Notes under the pieces: model-generated
The model's database searches: none
Seen by the model: only the letters and a program-made list of their open reading frames with translations
What the model was told of the DNA's origin: nothing
Program-made: the position numbers and the translations under genes
Shown here: piece by piece, positions 45,723 to 54,481 of the stretch
Layout: the number at the start of each line of letters is the position of its first letter
Numbering within the stretch: the first letter of the stretch is position 1
Source: Gammaproteobacteria bacterium
GTDB lineage: Bacteria > Pseudomonadota > Gammaproteobacteria > Pseudomonadales > Pseudomonadaceae
Assembly: GCA_903970465.1 (NCBI GenBank)
Contig: CAJCIO010000097.1
Coordinates: forward strand, 1 to 64,000
Direction: 5' to 3'
Length of the DNA: 64,000 nucleotides

Positions 45723-47075
45723 TTACAGTCGACCCAAATCGTTGATCAGGGCCAGTAACATCACCCCGACTACCAAACTGATACCGATTTGGATCCCCCA
45801 ACCTTGTACCCGATCAGAGACTGGGCGCCCACGCACCCACTCGATCAGGTAGAACAGCAAATGCCCCCCATCCAGTACCGGGATGGGCAACAAATTAAGA
45901 ACTCCGAGGCTAATGCTCAGGTAGGCAAGGAAATTCAAGAAATCTCCCATGCCTGACTGGGCTGAAGCGCCCGCCACTTTAGCAATGGTTATCGGTCCAC
46001 TCAAGTTTTTTACCGAGAGCTCGCCGAACAACATTTTCTTCAGCGAATCAAGGGTCAGGACACTCATGGTCCAGGTCCGTCGAGCGCCTTCGACCATCGC
46101 GTCCAGCGGTCCGTAACGAACCTCGCGCAGCATGCCCGGCGGCCACTCGCCACCCTTCACGCCTGCCCCCAGATACCCCCCTAGCGCCTTGCCCTCGCCG
46201 CGATGCGCCAAGGTCACTGGAACATCAAGCTGGGTGCCGTCACGCTGCACGTGCAGGACCACCTTGGCATCCGGGCGCTGACGAACGGCGTCCACCAGCG
46301 ACTGCCAATCGGCAATGGCTACACCATCAAGCGTCAGCAGTCGGTCACCGCTCTTCAGACCAGCGGCGGCACCGGGCCCCTCTGGATCGATCTCGGCCAG
46401 CACCGGCTCGACCACCGGGCGCCAGGGCTGAATCCCCAAGGACTTGATTGGATCAGGCTCATCGGAGCCCTTGAGCCAACCGTCGAGCTTGACGGTATGG
46501 CTGACGGTGTTGGAGGCGCCTTGGTCCTGTACGCCGATCTGCAGCGAGCCGGTCTCGCCTAGACGCCTGACCAGTTCGAGATTGACCCCGGCCCAGCCAC
46601 GCACCGCCTCGCCATCCACTGCAACAATTTCCTGCCCCGGGCTCAAGCCCGCCTGCGCCGCCATGCTACCCGGCTCGACGCTACCGATGACCGGTCGCAC
46701 CTGCTGGCTCCCGACCATTGCCAGAATCCAGAAGAACACCAGTGCCAACAGGAAGTTGGCGATCGGCCCTGCCGAAACGATGGCGATCCGCTGACCAACC
46801 GTCTTGCGATTGAACGACTGCTCGACCAAATGCGCGGGTACCTCGCCCTCGCGCTCGTCGAGCATCTTCACATAACCGCCCAATGGAATGGCAGCCACCA
46901 CGTATTCAGTGCCTTGCTTGTCGCTCCAGCGCAGCAGCGGCATGCCGAAGCCTACGGAAAACCGCAGAACCTTGACGCCGCAGCGGCGGGCCACCCAGAA
47001 ATGGCCGAATTCGTGAAACGTTACCAACACGCCCAACGCCACCAGCGTGCCAACAATCATGTAGAGCGCACTCAT
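45723..47075 (-). CDS. rseP: Site-2 intramembrane metalloprotease RseP (MucP-like)
   Basis: Inner-membrane zinc protease that cleaves the anti-sigma factor (MucA/RseA type) in the envelope-stress cascade. It is 450 residues. The zinc motif HEFGH is at residues 21-25 in a membrane segment, the second metal site in LPIPVLDGGHLLFYLI. Two PDZ domains lie between (VIGSVEPGSMAAQAGLSPGQ and LAEIDPEGPGAAAGLKSGDR). It is 81 bp downstream of dxr and upstream of bamA, as in many gammaproteobacteria. Confidence 0.97.
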   Translation of the reverse strand: MSALYMIVGTLVALGVLVTFHEFGHFWVARRCGVKVLRFSVGFGMPLLRWSDKQGTEYVVAAIPLGGYVKMLDEREGEVPAHLVEQSFNRKTVGQRIAIVSAGPIANFLLALVFFWILAMVGSQQVRPVIGSVEPGSMAAQAGLSPGQEIVAVDGEAVRGWAGVNLELVRRLGETGSLQIGVQDQGASNTVSHTVKLDGWLKGSDEPDPIKSLGIQPWRPVVEPVLAEIDPEGPGAAAGLKSGDRLLTLDGVAIADWQSLVDAVRQRPDAKVVLHVQRDGTQLDVPVTLAHRGEGKALGGYLGAGVKGGEWPPGMLREVRYGPLDAMVEGARRTWTMSVLTLDSLKKMLFGELSVKNLSGPITIAKVAGASAQSGMGDFLNFLAYLSISLGVLNLLPIPVLDGGHLLFYLIEWVRGRPVSDRVQGWGIQIGISLVVGVMLLALINDLGRL

Positions 47076-47156
47076 AGGAGCCTCCTGTCAGTCGCGCACC
47101 GCAATGGAGAGCCGCAACCCGGCCGGCACTCTATCACTAAAATTGTCATCGAAACG

Positions 47157-48347
47157 TCAACAGCCATGACGTGCCAACCACTGACCTGCCAGCTCGCGAG
47201 CTTTACCGTCGGCCTCGAATACAGCCTCCAGATCATTCAGCGCAACCACGGGCTGCTGCTGCAGAACGGCCTCGATCATACTCGCGATTTGCGGATAGCG
47301 CAGACGCCCCTGCAGGAAGGCCTCGACGGCGACCTCATTGGCTGCATTGAGCAAGGCGGGCGCACTCTGACCGGCCTGGGCTGCTTCGCGGGCCAGACGC
47401 AGGCAAGGAAAACGCACTTCGTCGGGGGCTTCGAAATCCAACCGCGCGATGGCGAACAAATCCAGCGGCGCGACACCCGAATCGATCCGCTCGGGCCAGG
47501 CCAGCGCGTTGGCAATCGGTGTGCGCATATCGGGATTGCCCAATTGCGCCAGAACCGAGCCATCCACATAGTCGACCAGCGAGTGAATGACGCTTTGCGG
47601 GTGCACCACGACCTCGACCTGATCCGGGCGCGCATCGAACAGCCAGCAGGCCTCGATCAGCTCAAGGCCTTTGTTCATCATGCTCGCCGAGTCAACGGAG
47701 ATCTTGCGCCCCATCGACCAGTTGGGATGCGCGCAGGCCTGGTCCGGCGTCACCCGTTGCAGCTCCGGCAACGGGGTGCAGCGAAAGGGCCCGCCTGAAG
47801 CCGTCAGCAGGATGCGCCGCACCCCCACGCTCGCCAGCCCCTGCCCGTAATGCGTTGGCAGGCACTGGAAGATCGCATTGTGTTCGCTGTCGATGGGCAG
47901 CAGCACGGCACCGCTCTCGCGCACCGCCTGCATGAACAAGGCCCCGGACATGACCAGCGCCTCCTTGTTGGCCAGCAGCACTTTTTTGCCTGCCTTGACC
48001 GCGGCAAGCGTCGGTCGCAGCCCGGCAGCGCCGACGATGGCGGCCATCACCGCATCGACTTCGCCAGCCTCGGACACGTCACATAGCGCCTGCTCGCCGA
48101 CCAGTACTTCAGTACCCGATCCCGCCGCCCGCAAGCCCTCGCGCAGAGTGACCGCAGCGCTTTCGTCAGGGACCACGGCAAAGCGCGGCCCATGACGCAA
48201 GCACAACGCCAACAACTGCGCCAGGCGCGAGTAGCCGCTCAAGGCGAACACCTGGTAACGCTGCGGGTGACGAGCAATGACGTCCAAGGTACTCAAGCCA
48301 ATGGACCCGGTGGCACCCAATACGGTAATCAGCTGCGGCTGGCTCAC
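47157..48347 (-). CDS. dxr: 1-deoxy-D-xylulose 5-phosphate reductoisomerase
   Basis: MEP-pathway enzyme that forms methylerythritol phosphate. It is 396 residues from a GTG at 48347 ([20 protein letters not shown]). The GTG overlaps the cdsA stop as GTGA, which argues for this start over an in-frame ATG at 48371 inside cdsA. Conserved segments: [64 protein letters not shown] and [16 protein letters not shown]. Confidence 0.96.
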   Translation of the reverse strand: MSQPQLITVLGATGSIGLSTLDVIARHPQRYQVFALSGYSRLAQLLALCLRHGPRFAVVPDESAAVTLREGLRAAGSGTEVLVGEQALCDVSEAGEVDAVMAAIVGAAGLRPTLAAVKAGKKVLLANKEALVMSGALFMQAVRESGAVLLPIDSEHNAIFQCLPTHYGQGLASVGVRRILLTASGGPFRCTPLPELQRVTPDQACAHPNWSMGRKISVDSASMMNKGLELIEACWLFDARPDQVEVVVHPQSVIHSLVDYVDGSVLAQLGNPDMRTPIANALAWPERIDSGVAPLDLFAIARLDFEAPDEVRFPCLRLAREAAQAGQSAPALLNAANEVAVEAFLQGRLRYPQIASMIEAVLQQQPVVALNDLEAVFEADGKARELAGQWLARHGC

Positions 48348-49159
48348 TGGACGCCCCAGCCCGCGATCCACAGCAATACCGCAAACACCGGAACGGCGGC
48401 GGTAAGGCTGTCGATGCGATCCAGCACTCCGCCATGACCGGGCAGCAGATTACTGCTGTCCTTGATACCGGCGCGACGCTTGAACATGCTTTCGGTCAGG
48501 TCGCCGACCACCGAAATGAACACCACGATGGCCGCAGCCACCAACGCCCCGAGCAATTGCCGAGCGGTGAAATGGTAAGTCAGGCCGACCGCCAGGGTCA
48601 CCAACAGGCACACGGCCAGGCCTCCATACACGCCTTCCCAGCTTTTGCCCGGACTGACCTGAGGGGCGAGCTTGCGCTTGCCGAATGCGCGACCCGTGAA
48701 ATAGGCCCCGACATCGGCACCCCAGACCAGCACCATGACCGCCAGAATCAACCAGTTGCCCAATGGCAGCGACTTTATATAGACCAGCCCCTGCCAGGCA
48801 GGCAACAGCACCAGGAGCCCGATCACGAGCCGGCGCACGCTGCCCTTCCAGTGCTCGGCGGACGCCGGATAGGTCAGTACCAGCCGAGTGGCCAGCGCCC
48901 ACCAGGCTACCGCCGCCGCCAGCACCCAAGGCGCCAACACCGGCGCGTGATGCAGGATAGTCAACAGCACCGCAACTAGCGCAGCAAAAGCGCAGCGTGC
49001 CCCCTGGCCCTCGAAACCGGCGAGACGCGCCCACTCCCATGCACCCAGAGTGACCACCGCACCGATGAACAGCGAAAACTTACCGCCGTCGAGCAGGAAA
49101 AAACCGCACAAGGCGATCGGCAGCAGAATCAAGGCCGTGATGATTCGTTGTTTAAGCAT
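48344..49159 (-). CDS. cdsA: Phosphatidate cytidylyltransferase CdsA
   Basis: Integral inner-membrane enzyme making CDP-diacylglycerol for phospholipid synthesis. It is 271 residues with about seven to eight hydrophobic segments. The family signature appears in [20 protein letters not shown], followed by [16 protein letters not shown]. It overlaps uppS by 1 bp and dxr by 4 bp, so uppS-cdsA-dxr are translationally linked. Confidence 0.96.
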   Translation of the reverse strand: MLKQRIITALILLPIALCGFFLLDGGKFSLFIGAVVTLGAWEWARLAGFEGQGARCAFAALVAVLLTILHHAPVLAPWVLAAAVAWWALATRLVLTYPASAEHWKGSVRRLVIGLLVLLPAWQGLVYIKSLPLGNWLILAVMVLVWGADVGAYFTGRAFGKRKLAPQVSPGKSWEGVYGGLAVCLLVTLAVGLTYHFTARQLLGALVAAAIVVFISVVGDLTESMFKRRAGIKDSSNLLPGHGGVLDRIDSLTAAVPVFAVLLWIAGWGVQ

Positions 49160-49917
49160 TAAACCCGGGCTCCAGCCTCGACCTGATCGCCCGTTCTACC
49201 GAAACGACGCTGACGAGAAGCGAAATCGGCCAGCGCAGTGCGCATGGCCTCGTGTTTGAAGTCCGGCCAGAACAGGTCGGAGAAATACAGCTCGGCGTAG
49301 GCCAACTGCCACAACAGAAAGTTACTGATACGATGTTCGCCGCCGGTGCGAATGCACAGGTCCGGCAATGGTAGATCGCCCGTCGCCAGGCAGGTCTGCA
49401 GCAGCTGCGGGGTGATGTCCTCGGGCTGCAAATGGCCGCCCTGAACTTCACGCGCCAGCCGCTGCGCAGCCTGAGCGATATCCCACTGACCGCCATAATT
49501 GGCAGCGATCTGCAGGATGAAACGCCCCTCCCCCGCCGTTTGCGCTTCGGCCTCACGCATGGCGGCCTGCAGCTCGGGATGAAAACGCGAGCGATCGCCA
49601 ATGATGCGCAAGCTGATGCGGTTGTCGTTCAACCGTCGCGCCTCACGACGCAACGCGGTGAAAAACAGCTCCATCAAAGCCCCGACTTCTTCAGCCGGGC
49701 GCTGCCAGTTCTCACTGGAGAACGCGAACAGGGTGAGTACCTCGACCTTGGCCTCGGCACACACTTCGATCACCGCGCGGACGGCATCCACGCCCGCCTT
49801 GTGCCCGGCAACACCGGGCAGCAGGCGTTTTTTCGCCCAACGGTTATTACCATCCATGATAACCGCGACATGTCGCGGAACCGAGGACAGCGGCACAGCC
49901 TGCTTGGTCTTTTCCAT
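49159..49917 (-). CDS. uppS: Undecaprenyl diphosphate synthase
   Basis: cis-Prenyltransferase that builds the C55 lipid carrier for peptidoglycan and O-antigen. It is 252 residues, with the motif RHVAVIMDGNNRWAKKRLLP (near residue 14, containing the Asp), LFAFSSENWQRPAEEV, and the C-terminal LPLPDLCIRTGGEHRISNFL and WPDF. It overlaps cdsA by 1 bp and follows frr by 17 bp. Confidence 0.97.
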   Translation of the reverse strand: MEKTKQAVPLSSVPRHVAVIMDGNNRWAKKRLLPGVAGHKAGVDAVRAVIEVCAEAKVEVLTLFAFSSENWQRPAEEVGALMELFFTALRREARRLNDNRISLRIIGDRSRFHPELQAAMREAEAQTAGEGRFILQIAANYGGQWDIAQAAQRLAREVQGGHLQPEDITPQLLQTCLATGDLPLPDLCIRTGGEHRISNFLLWQLAYAELYFSDLFWPDFKHEAMRTALADFASRQRRFGRTGDQVEAGARV

Positions 49918-49934
49918 GAAGGCGTCCTGACCCC

Positions 49935-50492
49935 TTATACGGCCATCAGGTCCTTTTCTTTATCGTCCGTGGCCTTGGTGATCTGGGCCTCGGCGTCCTT
50001 GGTCATCTTATCGACATCGGCGACGGCACGACGCTCTTCGTCTTCGCTGATTTCCTTGTCCTTGACCAGCTTCTTCAGGTCGCCCAAGGCGTCACGACGA
50101 ATATTGCGTACGGCGACACGCGCGTCTTCTGCGGCGCTACGCGCCTGCTTGGTGAAGCCCTTGCGGGTTTCTTCGGTCAGCGCAGGCATGGAGATCAGCA
50201 GCAACTCGCCCAGGTTGGTCGGGTTGAGGTTCAGGCCGGCGCTCTGGATTGCCTTGTCGACGGCGCCGAGCATGTTGCGCTCAAAGGCAACGACTTGCAG
50301 GGTGCGCGAATCCTTGACGGTGATGTTGGCCACTTGAGTGATGGAGGTATCAGTGCCGTAGTACGGCACCATCACGCTGCCCAGAATGCTTGGGTGAGCC
50401 TTGCCAGTACGAATCTGACCAAAGGCATGGCTCAGAGATTCCAGGGATTTGTGCATGCGCTCTTGCGCGTCTTTCTTGATTTCGTTGATCAT
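49935..50492 (-). CDS. frr: Ribosome recycling factor
   Basis: Splits post-termination ribosomes together with EF-G. It is 185 residues, the family's usual length. The three-helix domain includes [20 protein letters not shown], and [20 protein letters not shown] and [17 protein letters not shown] follow. Its start overlaps the pyrH stop by 4 bp. Confidence 0.97.
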   Translation of the reverse strand: MINEIKKDAQERMHKSLESLSHAFGQIRTGKAHPSILGSVMVPYYGTDTSITQVANITVKDSRTLQVVAFERNMLGAVDKAIQSAGLNLNPTNLGELLLISMPALTEETRKGFTKQARSAAEDARVAVRNIRRDALGDLKKLVKDKEISEDEERRAVADVDKMTKDAEAQITKATDDKEKDLMAV

Positions 50493-51232
50493 TTCTCGCC
50501 TTCCTCGATCAGAGTTCCTTCAGCGCCGCCCACTACAATGTTCAGCAAGGCGCCGGGCTTGTTCATGTTGAATACCCGCAACGGCATATTGTGATCGCGG
50601 CACAGGCAGATGGCCGTCAGGTCCATCACGCCCAGCTTGCGATCCAGTACTTCATCGTACGTCAGGCGGTCGAATTTCTCAGCATGCGGATCCTTGAATG
50701 GATCGGCAGTGTACACACCATCGACCTTGGTTGCTTTCAACACCACGTCAGCGCCGATTTCGATGGCCCGCAAGCAAGCGGCCGAATCGGTGGTGAAGAA
50801 GGGGTTGCCGGTACCGGCAGCGAAGATCACGACATCGCCCGACTTGAGCAGGCGGTCGGCCTTGCGGCGGTCGTAGTGATCGGTCACACCGACCATGGTG
50901 ATGGCCGACATGACAATGGCAGGAATGTTCGAGCGCTCCAGCGCATCGCGCATGGCCAGCGCGTTCATCACCGTGGCCAGCATGCCCATGTGGTCGCCAG
51001 TGACCCGATCCATGCCGGCCGCGCTGAGCGCCGCACCACGGAAAAGATTGCCGCCGCCGATCACAAGACCGACCTGAACGCCGATCCCGACCAACTGCCC
51101 CACTTCCAGGGCCATGCGATCCAATACTTTCGGATCGATGCCGAACTCTTCCGAGCCCATCAGGGCCTCGCCGCTCAGTTTGAGCAAAATGCGTTTATAG
51201 CGAGGTTGACGACCACTCACCTGCTGAGCCAT
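50489..51232 (-). CDS. pyrH: UMP kinase PyrH
   Basis: Hexameric bacterial UMP kinase giving UDP. It is 247 residues from [20 protein letters not shown] (ATG at 51232); in-frame ATGs to 51277 are rejected because they extend past the family's N-terminus. Conserved segments are [54 protein letters not shown] and [19 protein letters not shown]. It overlaps frr by 4 bp, and tsf lies 203 bp upstream, with a terminator between. Confidence 0.97.
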   Translation of the reverse strand: MAQQVSGRQPRYKRILLKLSGEALMGSEEFGIDPKVLDRMALEVGQLVGIGVQVGLVIGGGNLFRGAALSAAGMDRVTGDHMGMLATVMNALAMRDALERSNIPAIVMSAITMVGVTDHYDRRKADRLLKSGDVVIFAAGTGNPFFTTDSAACLRAIEIGADVVLKATKVDGVYTADPFKDPHAEKFDRLTYDEVLDRKLGVMDLTAICLCRDHNMPLRVFNMNKPGALLNIVVGGAEGTLIEEGEK

Positions 51233-51375
51233 TGCGAGTTTCTCCTGCGGCATTGTGAAAATTCTTTGCGGACCCACAACAGGCCAGCGCTAACTACTCT
51301 AGCGGGGCGCCACTTCAGCGCCATCGGCTACCCGCCTTGCGGGCAGGAAAACCGTTCCAAACTGTTTCGCGCCTT

Positions 51376-51410
51376 GAAAAAGAGGCTGCGCGCGTAAGCG
51401 GGCAGCCTCT
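51376..51410 (-). terminator. Rho-independent terminator after tsf
   Basis: On the minus strand the arms AGAGGCTGC (51402-51410) and GCAGCCTCT (51381-51389), a perfect 9-bp stem with a 12-base loop, are followed by a U run (A run at 51376-51381 on the plus strand). It lies 26 bp after the tsf stop and separates rpsB-tsf from pyrH-frr. Confidence 0.85.
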
Positions 51411-51435
51411 TCGGGGCGACAAATGTAACTACGCC

Positions 51436-52299
51436 TTACTGCTTGCTGGCAGCCACTTGAGCAGCAACTTCTGCAGCGAAGTCGTCAACTGGCTTCTCGA
51501 TGCCATCACCTACCTTGAAGTAAGTGAAGGAAACGATTTCAGCACCGGCTTTCTTGGCCAGCTCGCCAACCTTGACTTCAGGGTTCTTGACGAACGCCTG
51601 CTCGACCAGGGAAGCCTCAGCCAGGAACTTGCTGATGCGGCCCTTGACCATGTTCTCAACGATGTTATCAGGCTTGCCTTTGATTTTCTCTTCGTTGAGG
51701 CTCAGGAACACGGCTTTTTCGCGTTCGATGGCTTCAGCCGAAACTTCCGACGGCAGCAGGAATTCAGGGTTGCTGGCCGCTACGTGCATAGCGATGTCTT
51801 TGGCCAGCTCAACGTTGCCGCCTTTGAGGGCTACCACAACGCCGATCTTGTTGCCGTGCAGGTAGGCACCAACAACATCACCTTCGATGCGAGCCAGACG
51901 ACGAATGTTGACGTTCTCGCCAACTTTACCGACCAGCACCAGACGATCGGCTTCTTGAGCGGCGATCAACGGAGCAACGTCGGTCAGCTTGTCAGCGAAA
52001 GCTTTCTCGACGCTGGCGGCAACGAAGTTCTTGAAGTCGTCTTGCAGGGCCAGGAAGTCGGTCTGCGAGTTGACTTCCAGGATAACGGCGGCTTTGCCGT
52101 CTTCCTTGATAGCGATGGCGCCTTCAGCGGCAACGTTGCCAGCTTTCTTGGCGGCCTTGATGGCACCCGAAGCACGCATGTCGTCGATGGCTTTTTCGAT
52201 GTCGCCGCCGGCCTTGGTGAGGGCCTTCTTGCAGTCCATCATGCCTTCGCCGGTGCGCTCGCGCAGTTCTTTGACCAACGCTGCAGTAATCTCTGCCAT
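51436..52299 (-). CDS. tsf: Elongation factor Ts
   Basis: Guanine-nucleotide exchange factor for EF-Tu. It is 287 residues from the ATG at 52299 (MAEITAALVKELRERTGEGM). The TGEGMMDCKKALTKAGGD motif of the N-terminal domain, the core domain (NSQTDFLALQDDFKNF) and the C-terminal module (EASLVEQAFVKNPEVKVGEL) are present. It follows rpsB after a strong hairpin. Confidence 0.98.
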   Translation of the reverse strand: MAEITAALVKELRERTGEGMMDCKKALTKAGGDIEKAIDDMRASGAIKAAKKAGNVAAEGAIAIKEDGKAAVILEVNSQTDFLALQDDFKNFVAASVEKAFADKLTDVAPLIAAQEADRLVLVGKVGENVNIRRLARIEGDVVGAYLHGNKIGVVVALKGGNVELAKDIAMHVAASNPEFLLPSEVSAEAIEREKAVFLSLNEEKIKGKPDNIVENMVKGRISKFLAEASLVEQAFVKNPEVKVGELAKKAGAEIVSFTYFKVGDGIEKPVDDFAAEVAAQVAASKQ

Positions 52300-52437
52300 T
52301 TCAAAATCCTCTTTGGATAGGTTTTCAACCATTCCACCCGATGAGTCGGGCGCTCAATTCGTCGAACGGTACCAGCGGCGGCGTGACGGTTTTGCAACGG
52401 TGTCAGCGCAATCAACCTGCCAGTACGTTCTGGAGGT

Positions 52438-52468
52438 GGCAAAAAGGGGGCTTAGCCCCCTTTTTGCG
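52438..52468 (-). other. Perfect hairpin in the rpsB-tsf gap (attenuator or partial terminator)
   Basis: AAAAAGGGGGCTTAGCCCCC (from 52441) plus TTTTTGC makes a stem with arms AAAAAGGGGGCT and AGCCCCCTTTTT on the minus strand, ending in a U run. It lies between rpsB (stop at 52497) and tsf (start 52299), so it can reduce transcription into tsf. Such intercistronic rpsB-tsf signals are known in other bacteria. Confidence 0.8.
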
Positions 52469-52496
52469 TACTGAGTCAACGCTTGGCGTTAACGAC

Positions 52497-53237
52497 TCAG
52501 CCTTCTACCGCTGCAGCAGGAGCGTCCTGGACGTACTCTTCAGTACCGCCAGCAACGTGGTTGCGGCCACGGACAACAGCGTCAGCCATTGCGCCCATGT
52601 ACAGCTGGATGGCGCGGATGGCGTCATCGTTACCTGGGATGATGTAGTCAACGCCTTCAGGGCTGCTGTTGGTATCGACAATGCCGATGACCGGAATACC
52701 CAGCTTGTTGGCTTCGGTGATCGCGATGCGCTCGTGATCAACGTCGATTACGAACAGGGCGTCTGGCAGACCGCCCATGTCCTTGATACCACCCAGGGAA
52801 CGATCGAGCTTCTCAAGATCGCGAGTGCGCATCAGCGCTTCTTTCTTGGTCAGCTTGGCGAAAGTACCGTCTTCGGCTTGTACTTCAAGGTCACGCAGAC
52901 GCTTGATGGATGCACGAATGGTTTTGAAGTTGGTCAGCATGCCGCCCAACCAGCGGTGGTCGACGTACGGCGAACCGCAACGTGCTGCTTCTTCAGCAAC
53001 GATCTTGCCAGCGGAACGCTTGGTGCCGACGAACAGAATCTTGTTTTTGCCCTGAGCCAGGCGCTCAACGAAAGTCAGAGCTTCGTTGAACATTGGCAGG
53101 GTTTTTTCAAGGTTGATGATGTGGATCTTGTTACGCGCGCCGAAAATGTACTTACCCATTTTCGGATTCCAGTAACGGGTTTGGTGACCGAAGTGCACAC
53201 CGGCCTTCAGCATATCGCGCATATTGACTTGGGACAT
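52497..53237 (-). CDS. rpsB: 30S ribosomal protein S2
   Basis: Ribosomal protein S2, part of the 30S head-platform contact with S1. It is 246 residues, [20 protein letters not shown] at the start. The conserved segments [53 protein letters not shown] and [20 protein letters not shown] are clear. It is the first gene of the rpsB-tsf unit, divergent from map; in E. coli S2 represses its own operon through the leader. Confidence 0.98.
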   Translation of the reverse strand: MSQVNMRDMLKAGVHFGHQTRYWNPKMGKYIFGARNKIHIINLEKTLPMFNEALTFVERLAQGKNKILFVGTKRSAGKIVAEEAARCGSPYVDHRWLGGMLTNFKTIRASIKRLRDLEVQAEDGTFAKLTKKEALMRTRDLEKLDRSLGGIKDMGGLPDALFVIDVDHERIAITEANKLGIPVIGIVDTNSSPEGVDYIIPGNDDAIRAIQLYMGAMADAVVRGRNHVAGGTEEYVQDAPAAAVEG

Positions 53238-53377
53238 GATAGTTCCTTGATAAGTCGGGTTAGGCCTCCACGTATCCCAATGACCAACCCGCAGCATCAG
53301 CTGAGGCACCCAGGTCATCGTGTCGACACGTGTGTGGGTTTGTTCGCAAAAGGGGTCAACCCCCGAAAGCGGCGCAC

Positions 53378-53411
53378 TTTATACCATACAATCGGATGCG
53401 GATAAACCCGA
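53378..53411 (-). promoter_or_regulatory. Candidate rpsB promoter with extended -10
   Basis: On the minus strand TGGTATAAA (53378-53386) is an extended -10 element, with TTTATC 17 bp upstream as a weak -35. The resulting leader of about 135 nt to the ATG at 53237 contains GGGGTCAACCCC and would fit the autoregulatory S2 leader known in gammaproteobacteria. The leader function is inferred. Confidence 0.5.
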
Positions 53412-53510
53412 AAAACGATGCCGACCGGGCTTTTGCACCATTGGCGCAATCGCGCGACAATGACCGGCTATCGACCACCTTTATAGAGGGTGTAACGGGC
53501 GGCGTCGGCC

Positions 53511-53534
53511 GGTCACGGGAGAATTGCCGTGACC
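53511..53534 (+). promoter_or_regulatory. Perfect dyad upstream of map
   Basis: GGTCACGG (53511-53518) and CCGTGACC (53527-53534) form a perfect 8-bp inverted repeat with an 8-base spacer. It ends 5 bp before the TAGAAT that could serve as the map -10, so it may be an operator; no regulator is assigned. Confidence 0.45.
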
Positions 53535-53597
53535 TCTGGTAGAATCGCCCCCTAGCCCCAAGTTTACAAGCGCCGTCGCGCACCGAGAGAGCCTGTA

Positions 53598-54377
53598 ATG
53601 ACTGTCACGATCAAATCGTTTGAAGACATCGAGAAAATGCGCATCGCCGGCCGTCTGGCTGCCGACGTGCTGGAAATGATCCGCCCATATGTCAAAGCTG
53701 GCGTGACTACCGAAGAGCTCGACCGCCTCTGCCACGACTATATAGTCAACGAGCAGAAGGCCATCCCGGCGCCGCTCAATTACAAAGGCTTCCCCAAGTC
53801 GATCTGCACCTCGATCAATCACGTGGTGTGCCACGGCATCCCGAATGAAAAGCCGCTCAAGGATGGCGATGTACTGAACATCGACGTCACTGTGATCAAG
53901 GACGGCTACCACGGCGACACCAGCGCCATGTTCCACGTTGGCACTGTGCCCGTCTGGGCCGAGCGCCTGTCGCAGATCACTCAGGAATGCATGTATAAAG
54001 CCATCGAACTGGTCAAGCCGGGCTGTCGCCTGGGCGATATCGGCGAAGTGATCCAGAAACATGCGGAAAAAAATGGTTTTTCGGTGGTGCGCGAATTTTG
54101 CGGCCACGGCATCGGCAAGGTGTTTCATGAAGAGCCGCAAGTCCTGCACTACGGGCGCGCCGGCACAGGCATGGAGCTGCAGGCAGGCATGACCTTCACC
54201 ATCGAGCCGATGATCAACCAGGGCAAGGCCGACACCAAGGTACTGGGTGACGGCTGGACGGCGATCACCAAGGATCGCAAGCTGTCGGCGCAGTGGGAAC
54301 ACACCATTCTGGTGACGAACACCGGTTACGAGATATTCACCTTGCGCAGCGATGAAACCATCGCCCGCTCGGCCTGA
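53598..54377 (+). CDS. map: Methionine aminopeptidase
   Basis: Removes the initiator Met from nascent proteins. The 259-residue type-I enzyme has the substrate and metal sites NHVVCHGIPNEKPLKDGDVL, NIDVTVIKDGYHGDTSAM and EFCGHGIGKVFHEEPQV, then GMTFTIEPMINQG, giving the Asp-Asp-His-Glu-Glu set. It is divergent from rpsB and lies upstream of glnD on the plus strand. Confidence 0.97.
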   Translation: MTVTIKSFEDIEKMRIAGRLAADVLEMIRPYVKAGVTTEELDRLCHDYIVNEQKAIPAPLNYKGFPKSICTSINHVVCHGIPNEKPLKDGDVLNIDVTVIKDGYHGDTSAMFHVGTVPVWAERLSQITQECMYKAIELVKPGCRLGDIGEVIQKHAEKNGFSVVREFCGHGIGKVFHEEPQVLHYGRAGTGMELQAGMTFTIEPMINQGKADTKVLGDGWTAITKDRKLSAQWEHTILVTNTGYEIFTLRSDETIARSA

Positions 54378-54387
54378 TTCTTTTCGT

Positions 54388-54437
54388 GGGCAAGCCCCCT
54401 CGCTATCGCCGTCCAGCGTAGCGAGGGGGCTCGCCCC
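54388..54437. repeat. Inverted repeat, GTAGCGAGGGGGC family
   Basis: GGGCAAGCCCCCTCGCTA (54388-54405), then inverted GTAGCGAGGGGGCTCGCCCC (54418-54437). It is the same family as the repeat at 38403-38487. It lies between map and glnD, close to the map stop, and its stem could act in map mRNA 3'-end protection. Confidence 0.75.
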
Positions 54438-54481
54438 TGAAAATATGGGTCACACTGTTTTCTATCGAGGAATGCCATTCG

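Larger units (their letters stand above)
53238..53597. other. rpsB-map divergent intergenic region
   Basis: This 360-bp gap holds the rpsB leader and promoter (minus) and the map upstream region (plus). It contains the dyad at 53511-53534 and a TAGAAT (53540-53545) that could be the map -10 hexamer. I see no repeat or RNA gene. Confidence 0.5.
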
